A stretch of DNA of 27,973 nt from Saccoglossus kowalevskii. Its lineage: Eukaryota > Hemichordata > Enteropneusta > Harrimaniidae. Below the pieces are notes generated by a model that ran no database searches, had not been told where the DNA came from, and worked only from the letters and a program-made list of their open reading frames with translations. Of this stretch, positions 10,874 to 21,371 are shown in pieces; the first letter of the stretch is position 1, and the number at the start of each line of letters is the position of its first letter. Made by a program: the position numbers and the translations under genes. The DNA lies in assembly GCF_000003605.2 (NCBI RefSeq), contig NW_003158734.1, positions 92,017-119,989 on the forward strand, written 5' to 3'.

Positions 10874-13096
10874 AGACACTTACCAAAACAGGAATATTCA
10901 CTAGGTTTAAATCTTGCTTTTTATTTTATGATTTAAGGGTATATTTGATCCATGGGTTTTTAATTCATTTGTCACAGAAGAAAAAAATCATTAATTATCA
11001 ATACTGTGTACATTATGTGTTTGGTATTAATTTAGCACATTGGGGAATCTGTGAAATATAACCCCCATTCAAATATAAATTTGTCTACACCACAGCACTA
11101 TGAGACTAAACTGATGGCAGATTATTCTCTGAAACAAACAACTTGGCAGTAATCATTCCTTTGTAAAGAGGTACAAAATACAGAATTAAAAATAAAACAT
11201 CTCAAAATAAACACAAAGTTGTTTTTAAAAAGCTATATTATAAATTACTCACTCCAATATTAAAATGAAATTTATTTTAATTTTCAGAATATTACTACTA
11301 AGTATGAGGGTTCATATCTAGATTTCAAAGCTTTGGGTCAGATATCAGTCTTGCTACACTGGCAAACACATGCTGGTAATATAGACTAAACTGTGGTAAA
11401 TCATGAATATAGCAGGGTATTATTGATAGCCAGTGAGAGGAAATGAAAGAAACAGACAACAGATGACAAACACAAGCATTCATTTTAAAAACAATTGACA
11501 TAACTATGCATGTGTTCTGTTTATTTTATTGCAATATGGCAAAAAGTGATGAATGTGGTTTATAGTTGGTACCATATCTAGTACCTTATTTTCATTACTA
11601 ATACACTAAAAATATTTGGATTCATCTGATAAAATGAGATACACAATTAATGCACAAGTAAAATTCACAGTAAAAGTGATGAATTACTGATGAAATGTGA
11701 AGGTTTTGAAATACTGGAAAGCACTTTAATTTTCTCAAAGGTCTTTTGAGACAGTTTCAACAAATTTTGTTTTCATGAATGACATCAAATTGCGAACGAA
11801 AATTCATAGCAGCAAAAGATTTAGCATTTTACAGTAGATTAGGTTAATGTCAGGAAATTAGTACCAAAATTTTACAAATCCTTGCCACATTTTGTTTGTT
11901 TACACTGTGAGATGAAATACATGACAAGTATGGTGGTTAGTTAACAGGATTTTAAACGTAATTAAAGTGTAGCGACAAATATTCTGATAAATGATTGAGA
12001 ATGAGGTTTTATCAGTACTGTTTATCTTTAAAGTGTAAGTCTTGGCTAACGAACCCAGATGTAAGAGCTAAACAAATGCAGGAGAATGCAATTTGCACTT
12101 TTTTTTATACCCAGCCCGCCATCTTGATTCTCCAGTGAAGGATTATGGTATGACACTATTTTGTAAAATTAAGAAAATGATTTCATCTGTAAATACTAAA
12201 GTGGAACTTTAAATTGGTTGACAGTTAAAAACATCATAGCATACTGGTGTGAACCATACATACAACATCATGGTTGCCATGGCAATAGAACAGAAAATAT
12301 TTCCTTTTCCACTGAATGCTCAATAGTACAATTTATTGATGCAAGTATCTCATATAGGTTATAAATAAACCATCAACAACAACAACAAAGAGATAAAAAA
12401 AAATTAATTTCATTTTCAACAAAATAATGATTTATTCTAATTTTTATTATTATAAATATATACACAAGTAATATGCATACTGTGAATATAAACTAATTTG
12501 CATCAGTATTTATCAAGTTAGGGATAAAACCATTTTTCTTAATTTTTTGCAACAGATGTTGTAATGTCACATTTTAATGAATGCCTTTCAGGAAAATAAA
12601 AATGGTGGACAATGTATACTGATGTTGGATATTTATAGAATGAGCAATGGTAAAGAACAGATGTAAATTAAATTCCCTCTGCATTTGTGGAGCTCTTTCT
12701 TCTGGGAGTTTCATGCACAGACTTCCCCTTTAAATATTAAAACAGTATTTGTATAGTAGGATCCCACTCTCAAAAGTGATTCAGTGATTATAATGTTAGC
12801 CTGCATGCTGCATTGCATTGTATATTTGACAGTACAACATATGCATACAGTAAGTAATTGAAGTTTACTGTCACTAAAGCTGGGCATACAAATAAGTATA
12901 ATCAGTCAACCTTCAGACTGACAAGTTTATCTGATTTTTTCACTGTACACATAGAGGTGTGACCAGAATCATACAATAGAACACTATAGGAAATATGTAA
13001 CTGATTTATGGCAATATAGAAAAGAAATGATGAATGTAATTTAAAGATATGTATTACTGTTTTCATGGTGCCGATACAAAGGTTGAATAAACATTA

Positions 13097-13098
<2 letters not shown>
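10874..13098. other. Non-coding AT-rich stretch with scattered motif-like sites
   Basis: No gene supported. It contains an RFX X-box-like site at 12273-12286 and a YY1-like GCCATCTTG at 12118-12126. The last 60 bases (ending GGTTGAATAAACATTATC, then ATT repeats) could be the 3' tail of an old non-LTR retroelement or SINE, but no body of such an element is recognisable. Confidence 0.6.
12273..12286. promoter_or_regulatory. RFX X-box-like palindrome
   Basis: GTTGCC-AT-GGCAAT matches the X-box consensus GTNRCC(N0-3)RGYAAC except at the last base. A second near match, GTATCC-AT-GGCAAC, lies at 19134-19147. Matches of this length occur by chance, so binding is speculative. Confidence 0.22.

Positions 13099-13129
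<31 letters not shown>
13099..13129. repeat. (ATT)n microsatellite
   Basis: About ten uninterrupted ATT units following ACATTATC. It sits directly after AATAAA-containing sequence, so it may be the tail of a degraded retroelement. Confidence 0.95.
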
Positions 13130-13130
<1 letters not shown>

Positions 13131-14545
13131 GGTTCATTGAGACTACAGGTACATTTTTATGACCAGCCATGACCGAATGCAGGACCAATTGTGTAAAATC
13201 ATTTTGACATTTCACCTTATAATTTCAAAGAGACATTATAAAAAATACTGCAAAGCTACAGACTACACAGTCATCCTATTATTAACTGATGCACATGAGG
13301 CTGATGCTATCCTGATAAGTCAGAATCAGACAAATTTCAGTTATTCAAAACACTGTACAAAACTGAAATGAGTCAGCCACTTTGAATTGGAAATTAAAAC
13401 AAAAAGCATGTCACCATGTGTGAAATGATGTATTATATACATATAAATTTTGATTTTGGACCCAGGACACAGAGGGTTTACCTGGTCCCTAGATGAGACA
13501 ATGTATTAAATAAGTCATGAGCCAATGAAAGATTACCAAGCAAAAACATCAGGATCATAATAACAATATCTTAATATCAAATCAGAAGGTGAAGTAGTCA
13601 TGGCCAGGCTGAAAATGATGGGGAAGGAACCTGATCTTGTGAAGCACTCAGAAATTAATTAATGTGACAGCTGGCTCTTTGAAGAGTAAATCGAAGAGCC
13701 AGGCAAAATTTAGGGTAATCAGGCTCCTGGGTCAACTATTTTAAAATTTTAATGAATGTTTAATGTATTATTTACATAATAGAAACCCATATATGGCATA
13801 TTCATCCATGTATCCATGAATACACTTCTTCAAATCCAAACAAGATGACCACTGCCATTTAATGTAATTCAGATACATGTACTATAAATATATGTGTACA
13901 ATAAAAATTTCAGCACAAATATGCATTTTTTTCCTAGAATAATTAGTCATTCTGTACATATGTGATTGAAATTATTAATCAAGGTAGATTTCCTCAGAGG
14001 GTAGAATTGATGAAACAGGTGTTCAATCTAGTGGTTCAAAATGCTTTACATGCTAACTGAAACCATTCATCAAATCACTTCCTGACAATGTGATAGGGCA
14101 ACGTTAGTATTGTATCGGAATAACCTTTCGCTTATTTGGACGATAGCTATTAAAATGTGCTATTACCGGTATATAAAACGAGACATTGAGAATGATCCAG
14201 CCCCTTTCTTTTTGTATTTGTACATGTACAAGAGCTGAATGGTCAGCATTTATAAGTTTCTTTTTGCTACAAGCACATGTACTAGTTCTACACTCTGAAC
14301 TAAATGTCTTGGACTGTAAGCCAACATGTGTGTGCATCAATAATGTTTATGTTAAAGCAAAGTATAAAACAAAATGGCTACAAGTCGGCCATCTTGTATT
14401 GGATCATAACAAAACTTTCTTTGATGTGCTAGAACGCACTTCTGAGTATAAAGCTTGGAAGCTAACAGGATAGTGCAAATTTGAGATATAGGCAAAATTG
14501 TGCAAAAAGAAATTGGTGATTTTTGTCAAACAAAATGGCTTCCAA
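13130..14545. other. Non-coding stretch, no gene supported
   Basis: Several short frames (for example plus 14186-14473) have no recognisable similarity and unremarkable composition. It holds a 9-bp hairpin at 13671-13702, TACCGGTA at 14164, TACATGTA at 13874 and 14221, and YY1-like motifs in opposite orientations at 14370 and 14388. Confidence 0.6.
13671..13702. other. Short perfect hairpin
   Basis: CTGGCTCTT (13671-13679) pairs with AAGAGCCAG (13694-13702) across a 14-nt loop. There is no T-run or partner structure to suggest a known RNA; it may be a remnant of an inverted-repeat element. Confidence 0.55.
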
Positions 14546-14781
14546 CTGACCAAGCCCAGAAAAATGTGGAAGAAAGACAACCATATGAATGGTCTTCTTA
14601 CACAAATAGCTAATTCCACAAAAAAACGTGGAAGCGTCCTAGGATAACCATATGAATGGTCTTCTTACACAAATAGCTAATTCCACAAAAAAACGTGGAA
14701 GCGTCCTAGGATAACCATATGAATGGTCTTCTTACACAAATAGCCAAACCTAGAAAAACATGGATGCCTAACAACCATATG
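14546..14781. repeat. 67-bp minisatellite with internal hairpin
   Basis: Two identical 67-bp units start at 14580 and 14647. A third starts at 14714 and diverges after about 30 bases, and degenerate half-units flank both sides (CAAGCCCAGAAAAATGTGG before; CCAAACCTAGAAAAACATGG after, then ACCATATGA again). Full units contain TTCCAC-A-rich loop-GTGGAA, a 6-bp inverted repeat. Confidence 0.93.
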
Positions 14782-15469
14782 ATATTTATATACATTATTG
14801 TCAGAAAAAGTGGTCTGACCCTTTTAGACGTTTTTGGCCTTCAGAACTTTTTTTCATGCATCATTTTCAGATTTAGATATGCTTCAAATAGAGTAAATGC
14901 AATTAATGTATTAATTGAGATCAGAAATTAAAGCAGTATTTCAATCAAGAAAATAAATACATAATTCTTTTTGATCTGATTAAAAATTACCGGTACATTT
15001 CCATATTTTACAATTACATTGTATACGACTTAGATTCGTATAATTATTAAGCATTAAGTTCAATGTTAGAAGCTAAGCACAAATTTATTTCATGCAAGAT
15101 ATGGAGTGCCTGTTAAAATAAAAATTTAATATAAACTTCTGCACAGAATATAAATAATTTCTCCAAATCCACATACAACACAATTGTATTGATAAGCACA
15201 AGATGTATTCATTTATATTTGTTATTTGACAGCTAAGACTAATATCCAAACTCTACTCTTAGTAATGCCACTACTTAGCCCATGGGAATGGCCTCCATTA
15301 TTATGACTAGCTTCACATTGTCAGGGGATCTTATTATTAACTTTGGGTAACCGTGGCGATGCACACACACCTGGTTTATGACATGTTCAAACGTTGTTTC
15401 AGGGACTAATAGGACAGTCAGTTTTGTCAGGAGTCAAGAAAATAAAAACAAGCAGCCTCTCGGCTGAGA
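14782..15469. other. Non-coding stretch left of the Helentron-like element
   Basis: AT-rich with TACCGGTA at 14988. No gene, RNA or array seen. Confidence 0.6.
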
Positions 15470-15499
15470 TAGCTCCGCTGTTAGTAATGCACATTTCAA

Positions 15500-16515
15500 T
15501 TAAAGAACTGAAGATATCATTAGAAAATGAACAATATGTATAGTATCAAAGCAACGGACCTTGCTGTTTTCAACAAGAATTCAAAAATATCACTTTTCAC
15601 TAAAAATGACAAAAATAATCATCAAAATTAAGTAATTGAAGATATCACCACGAAATTAACAAGGTCTACATGTAATACCTATATATGTAATATAAAAGCA
15701 ATCAGACNNNNNNNNNNNNNNNNNNNNNNNNNNNNNNNNNNNNNNNNNNNNNNNNNNNNNNNNNNNNNNNNNNNNNNNNNNNNNNNNNNNNNNNNNNNNN
15801 NNNNNNNNNNNNNNNNNNNNNNNNNNNNNNNNNNNNNNNNNNNNNNNNNNNNNNNNNNNNNNNNNNNNNNNNNNNNNNNNNNNNNNNNNNNNNNNNNNAA
15901 AAATGACAAAAATATTCACCCAAATTAGAGAATTGAAGATATCATTACAAAATGAACAAATCTGAGAGAGGTCCACATGTAGTACCTATATATGTAATAT
16001 CAAAGCAATTGGACTTGCGGTTTTTAACAAGAAGTCGAAAATATCACTTTTTACCAAAAATGACAAAAATATTCACCAAAATTAGAGAATTAAAAATATC
16101 ATTACAAAATGAACAAATCTGAGAGAGGTCCACATGTAGTACCTATATATGTAATATCAAAGCAATTGGACTTGCGGTTTTTAACAAGAAGTTGAAAATA
16201 TCACTTTTTACCAAAAATGACAAAAATATTCACCCAAATTAGAGAATTGAAGATATCATTACAAAATGAACAAATCTGAGAGAGATCCACATGTAGTACC
16301 TATATATGTAATATCAATGTAATTATACTTGCGATTTTTAACGAGAAGTCGAAAATATCACTTTTTACCAAAAACGACAAAAACGTTCACCAAAATTAGA
16401 GAATTGAAGATATGATCATGAAATGAACAAATCTGAGAGAAGTCTACCCAAGGTACATATACACCAAGTATCAAAGCATTCAGGCTTGTAGTTTTCAAGA
16501 AGAAGTCGAAAAAGT
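15500..16515. repeat. 157-bp tandem repeat array (core of the mobile element)
   Basis: The landmark tgac in AAAAATGACAAAAAT falls at 15904, 16061 and 16218, with its variant cgac at 16375: three exact steps of 157. An earlier, more diverged copy has it at 15607, and the first unit (from about 15503) lacks about 29 internal bases. Central units are nearly identical, outer ones diverged, which suggests homogenisation by unequal exchange. Confidence 0.95.
15708..15898. other. Assembly gap (191 N) inside the 157-bp array
   Basis: A run of 191 undetermined bases interrupts the array. Frames drawn across it are meaningless. The repeat phase across the gap is off by 17 bases, so the N count is an estimate. 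Confidence 0.99.
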
Positions 16516-16590
16516 AAAACATTGACACGGACGACATCGGACAATCACTTATATGATAAGCTCCGCTCGACAAAGTCGACAGCGGAGCTA

Positions 16591-17529
16591 AAAACAAATT
16601 GACATGCATATGTATAATTATTACTCATCGTTTTTGAACCAGCTTTGAAAAGAATCAGTCAAAACAAATCCCAGAAATCAACACTGGCACCATGTCGGCC
16701 ATTTTGAATCAATTCACAAAACAAACATGGCATTAGTAATCCATCATGTGTGATGTTCAGACACAGGGAGTTGGACTAACTTATGTATTTTAATAAATAC
16801 AACCCTTGCGTTTCAACCCTTGGAATATTTTACTATAATATTTCTACATCGCGCGTTAAAATTTGCATATAACATTAGCGCGTAACAAAGTTGTGATAAA
16901 GGAAAGAGTGGTATAAACAAGGATCAGGGATTACTTGAAATCGATACCAGTAAAGGGGGGGGGGGTAAAAGAAAAGTTATATAACAATTTATTATTTAAT
17001 AATTTATTAAAATACATACGTTTGTCCAACTCCTTGTGGTTCAGACCTAATTATCCAAAGCATGCCTTAGCAATGGTTGATATTTTACAATTTTTATTGA
17101 TAACTATCGTCAGCTAGCCATTTTGAATCAGATTTTGAAATAAATTAACGTGTAACAATAAGCCACCATAAGTGTTAACACTAAGTTTGAATGAAATTGT
17201 TTTTTTCATCTTCGTCTGTTGGAAAATAGAAAGAGAGCCAAACAGCAGATTTCTGACAATGTTTCACTGTTTTGATTGTAGTGGTGTAAGTGTGGTATGC
17301 CAGCTACTGACAATTGGATCTAGCTAACAGTTGTACATATCTCACATGGCTAGTATGTATGGTTAGAGTTAGAAGGTTAGGTTTGTGTTGGCTAATCAGC
17401 AATGCAATTTACCCATTTTGTCTTCACGGTAACAATATCACAAAACACACAAAGTTTTAAAATGACAAGTGTTGAATTTCTTTTGTAATGTATAGATGGA
17501 CACTGGTAACGCCTTGTCAGCTCTGTGTG
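16591..17529. other. Non-coding stretch between the element and the 41-bp satellite
   Basis: It holds two related sites, GCCATTTTGAATCA, at 16698 and 17117, an 11-base G run at 16955-16965, and degenerate TTAGG-like bases at 17361-17381. No gene supported. Confidence 0.6.
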
Positions 17530-18757
17530 CGTCCTCACTATTCCAAGATGTGGCTATTTTAGCATCCTTGCTAATTCAAAATAAGACTAATTTAGCTAAC
17601 CTGTATCCTTGTTAATCCAATATGAGGCTAATTTAGCTAACCGGCATCATTGCTAATCCAAAATATAGCTAATTTAGCTAACCTGCATCCTTACTAATCC
17701 AAGATGAGGCTAATTTAGCTAACCTACATCCTTGCTAATCCAAGATGAGGCTAATTTAGCTAACCAGTATCCTTCCTAATCCAAGATGAGGCTAATTTAG
17801 CAAACCTACATCCTTGCTAATTCAAGATGAGGCTAATTTAGCTAACCTGCATCCTTACTAATCCAAGATGTGGCTAATTTAGCTAACCGGCATCATTGCT
17901 AATCCAAAATATAGCTAATTTAGCAAACCTACATCCTTGCTAATCCAAGATGAGGCTAATTTAGCTAACCAGTATCCTTACTAATCCAAGATGAGGCTAA
18001 TTTAGCAAACCTACATCCTTGCTAATTCAAGATGAGGCTAATTTAGCTAACCTGCATCCTTACTAATCCAAGATGTGGCTAATTTAGCTAACCAGCATCA
18101 TTGCTAATCCAAAATAAGGTTAATTTAGCTAACCTGCATCCTTACTAATCCAAGATGTGGCTAATTTAGCTAACCGGCATCATTGCTAATCCAAAATAAG
18201 GCTAATTTAGCTAACCTGCATCCTTGCTAATCCAAGATGAGGCTAATTTAGCTAACGTGCATCATGCAAGATGTGGCTGATTTAGCTAACCTGTATCCTT
18301 GCTAATTCAAGATGTGGCTAATTTAGCTCACCTGCATCCTTGCTAATCCAAGATGTGGCTAATTTAGCTAACCTGCATCCTTGCTAAACCAAGATGAGGC
18401 TAATTTAGCAAACCTACATCCTTGCTAATCCAAGATGAGGCTAATTTAGCTAACCTGCATCATGCAAGATGTGGCTGATTTAGCTAACCTGTATCCTTGC
18501 TAATTCAAGATGTGGCTAATTTAGCTCACCTGCATCCTTGCTAATCCAAGATGTGGCTAATTTAGCTAACCTGCATCCTTGCTAAACCAAGATGAGGCTA
18601 ATTTAGCAAACCTACATCCTTGCTAAATCAAGATGAGGCTAATTTAGCTAACGTACATCCTGCAAGATGTGGCTGATTTAGCTAACCAGTATCCTTGATA
18701 ATTCAAGATGTGGCTGATTTAGCTAACCAGTATCCTTGATAATTCAAGATGTGGCTA
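17530..18757. repeat. 41-bp satellite with higher-order repeats (about 30 units)
   Basis: The unit reads approximately CTGCATCCTTGCTAATCCAA then GATGAGGCTAATTTAGCTAAC. Units start at 17601 and every 41 bp to 18257. Three units (18257, 18455, 18653) are shortened to 34 bp by the same internal 7-bp deletion. Variants (cggcatcat, ctacatcc, cagtatcc, tagcaaac, tagctcac) occur in ordered blocks, showing multi-unit amplification. Each unit contains the near-palindrome GCTAATTTAGC. The period is not a multiple of three and there is no open frame. Confidence 0.97.
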
Positions 18758-21348
18758 GTGTGTGTGATCAGTTACATTAATTCCGGCAAACTAATGAATG
18801 TACCAGCTTGTACATAAACGCTGCTGGCCATGCATTTCACATTCCAAGCTTGTTTATTATTTAAAGAGCCTTGGAGTCATGACAACTGGATGCCAAACTC
18901 TGTGGTAAATTGGATGCAAAGAATGAAAAAAGAAAGAAAAAGTGGTGTTTGATAATAAAACAGGACAAGGATTAGCATAAATATTACCATGACCTGAACA
19001 CAATTAAACTACCAGTGAATTTAACCAATGATATTTTTTTTTCAATGAGAAAGGATTCCTTTTGGATGATAAAAGCTAACCTCTGTACTATCAAGTACTT
19101 AAAGACATACACTAATGGCTTGCTGCAATGGTTGTATCCATGGCAACACAACTTAACCCTGAAATGGATTTGTATATTATGATTAATGGAGGACAAAACT
19201 TGTATTAACATAAAGTCTACAAGTATGATATTCCATTGGGTACAAAGATAAGAAATACAACAAATTGGTTTTAAATAAATATAAAACAAATACTGATCAC
19301 TCTAAATACAACTCTTAAATATGTTAAATTGAAAAAAATGGAAAATTTAGTTTGTTGATAAAAATATCAAATTTCATACCCTAACACAAGTAAAGTTACA
19401 TCTGGCTGTGTATCCAATTGCTATGTGAACTTTCCCCCCACTTTTCTAACCTTTGACACAGATGCAAAGAAACACAAAAAATTTCAATTAAAAAAGCAAA
19501 AATACAACAAGGGTCCCTGCTTTGTCAGACAAGCAGAAATGCCTCAGTGCTTGCTTGACTTTAATTAATACCATCCTATATTCCAGCAAATAATACCGAG
19601 GTCAATATAAGAGAAAAACAAAACAAAGAATACTCAAATATTATGGGAAGGTTTTACACACAACCATATTGCGATGTTTGCCATTACAAATTTATCCACC
19701 ATTTTCAGTGTCTGCATGACATGTGACATTAAGCTGACCAATCAAATGGGAAGTTGTGAAAATTGAAAAAAGATTTAATATGTAGATCAATCAGTTAGTC
19801 TCTACATATTAAGATTTACTAAAAATAGTATAACAGCGGCACCAAAAACTATTTCCTTTTTTCTGTTACACTGACAGATGCCAAATACCAGTATGTAAGC
19901 AAGGAAATCAGATATGAATAAACTCACATTAACATTCTGTAAATCTTTGAAGGTGATTATTTAAAGAAAGTAGTAGCAGCAGCAAATGTCAATAATTAAG
20001 TTAATTAAACAACTTGCTCAATTTCCATTTTGGAGACACAGAAATAATAAAAATAAGCAGCAAAATTGAAATAAATCTTGTTATTCTGTTACAAGTACAT
20101 GTACACTGACATAAATTATGATTGCTCCAATTGAACTGATAACTGACAAGTTTGACAAATAAGGTAAATACCTGATTTGTAAAATTTTAACATGTTGACT
20201 TGAAGGCTATAAAAAATGGAAGAAAATATAGCAACTGGTTAATTATCATAAAAAATGCAGAAATGTAGGTTAACCATTGAAATTAATATAAAAATATTAA
20301 TTATGCGATATAAAATCAACACAAAGGAAACCATGAAGTAGATTAAAACCATGGAAACTAACCTCATTTTAACACATTTTTGTCAACAGCAGACTGTTTT
20401 TGCATACCTTATAGCGAGTCAAAAATGCAGGCATAATGAGAAGGAGAGAGACTACCTTCTGGGGCCCATGCAACTACGTATGTCAAGTGAATATACAATC
20501 ACCCGTCCATTCTAAACTCAACCTCAAAATACCATCACCTCATTTCTTATCCTTGACTTCATCACAATTTAACAGAGGGAATATTCAAGAGCAGAAATAA
20601 AATATTTATACTGTATTAGATACATCAGTTACAGTGTGAATATCCTATGTATGTGTGTTATGTTTAATACTCTACTCTACACTACTATTAGACAGTGAGT
20701 CTAATAAGATATTCAAACTGTCACACACAGATTTTCGCAAGGACAATGTTTTTCTGCTGAAAGAAACACAGACAATTCATCAATGCAAATATTTTCAATC
20801 ATAAAATGTAGAAACGTAATAGAATATTTAACCCAATGTAGCCAGAGAACGACAATAGATAATATTTACCTTCATATAATGAATAATAGATCATCAAAAA
20901 GGGCCATGAAGTCAAAAATTCACACAAACCTGCATGTCTGTCATGCGATTACACCCTCGGAGTAATACTTACCATCAAATATGGAAAATATGTAATCATA
21001 TTTGCTGGTATACAGAATCATCAAGGAGCTACACTCACTTCCTGATACACCAACACTTCATTCTTGAAATATAATGTCTGGTCAAAGGTTATGCAGAGGT
21101 CAGAGGTCAATCCCACAATTTTCTTATTTGACTACAAAATCAATCTAAAAGCTGTAGTCATGTTTTAATTGTATGTCCAATATGGCCTAAACTATGAAGA
21201 TTATTTACTTATACATTTTGCCTTGAGTTATAACGGTGACATACTTTGAACTACATTAATTTTACTGAATAAAAAGAAGTCTCAAGATAATAAGTTTATG
21301 CAAATGACAAAAGCACATTTCTGCAATGTGCAGGTCATAGAGTTAAGG
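18758..21348. other. Non-coding AT-rich stretch, nothing firm
   Basis: No supported gene or array. It contains an X-box-like site at 19134-19147 and TACATGTA at 20096. Short frames such as minus 18984-19289 show no recognisable similarity. Confidence 0.6.
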
Positions 21349-21371
21349 TTTATTTATTTATTTATTTATTT
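21349..21371. repeat. (TTTA)n microsatellite
   Basis: Five to six TTTA units. Confidence 0.93.

Larger units (their letters stand above)
15470..16590. mobile_element. Helentron/pearl-like non-autonomous element with tandem core
   Basis: The 12-mer TAGCTCCGCTGT at 15470-15481 recurs as its exact inverse complement at 16579-16590. The right copy forms one arm of a strong hairpin (AGCTCCGCT-CGAC-AAA-GTCG-AC-AGCGGAGCT, 16559-16589). Between the ends lies an array of about 157-bp units. Short inverted end repeats, a 3' hairpin and a tandem minisatellite core are the layout reported for Helentron-derived interspersed elements and for bivalve pearl elements. I infer that class from architecture only. 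No Rep/helicase or transposase coding sequence is present, so the element would be non-autonomous. A small hairpin (CAGCC...GGCTG) lies just left of 15470, so the true left end may be about 15455. Target-site duplications are not evident. Confidence 0.65.

Noticed and set aside
14186-14473. 95-codon plus-strand frame preceded by TATATAAAA
   Set aside because: The TATA-like string is only about 20 bases from the ATG, the frame has no recognisable domain and overlaps an open minus-strand frame. AT-rich chance is sufficient.
15656-15976. Minus-strand frames crossing the N run
   Set aside because: They exist only because undetermined bases contain no stop codons.
17361-17381. GGTTAG/AGTTAG run as an interstitial telomere repeat
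   Set aside because: Only three degenerate units, not a TTAGGG array.
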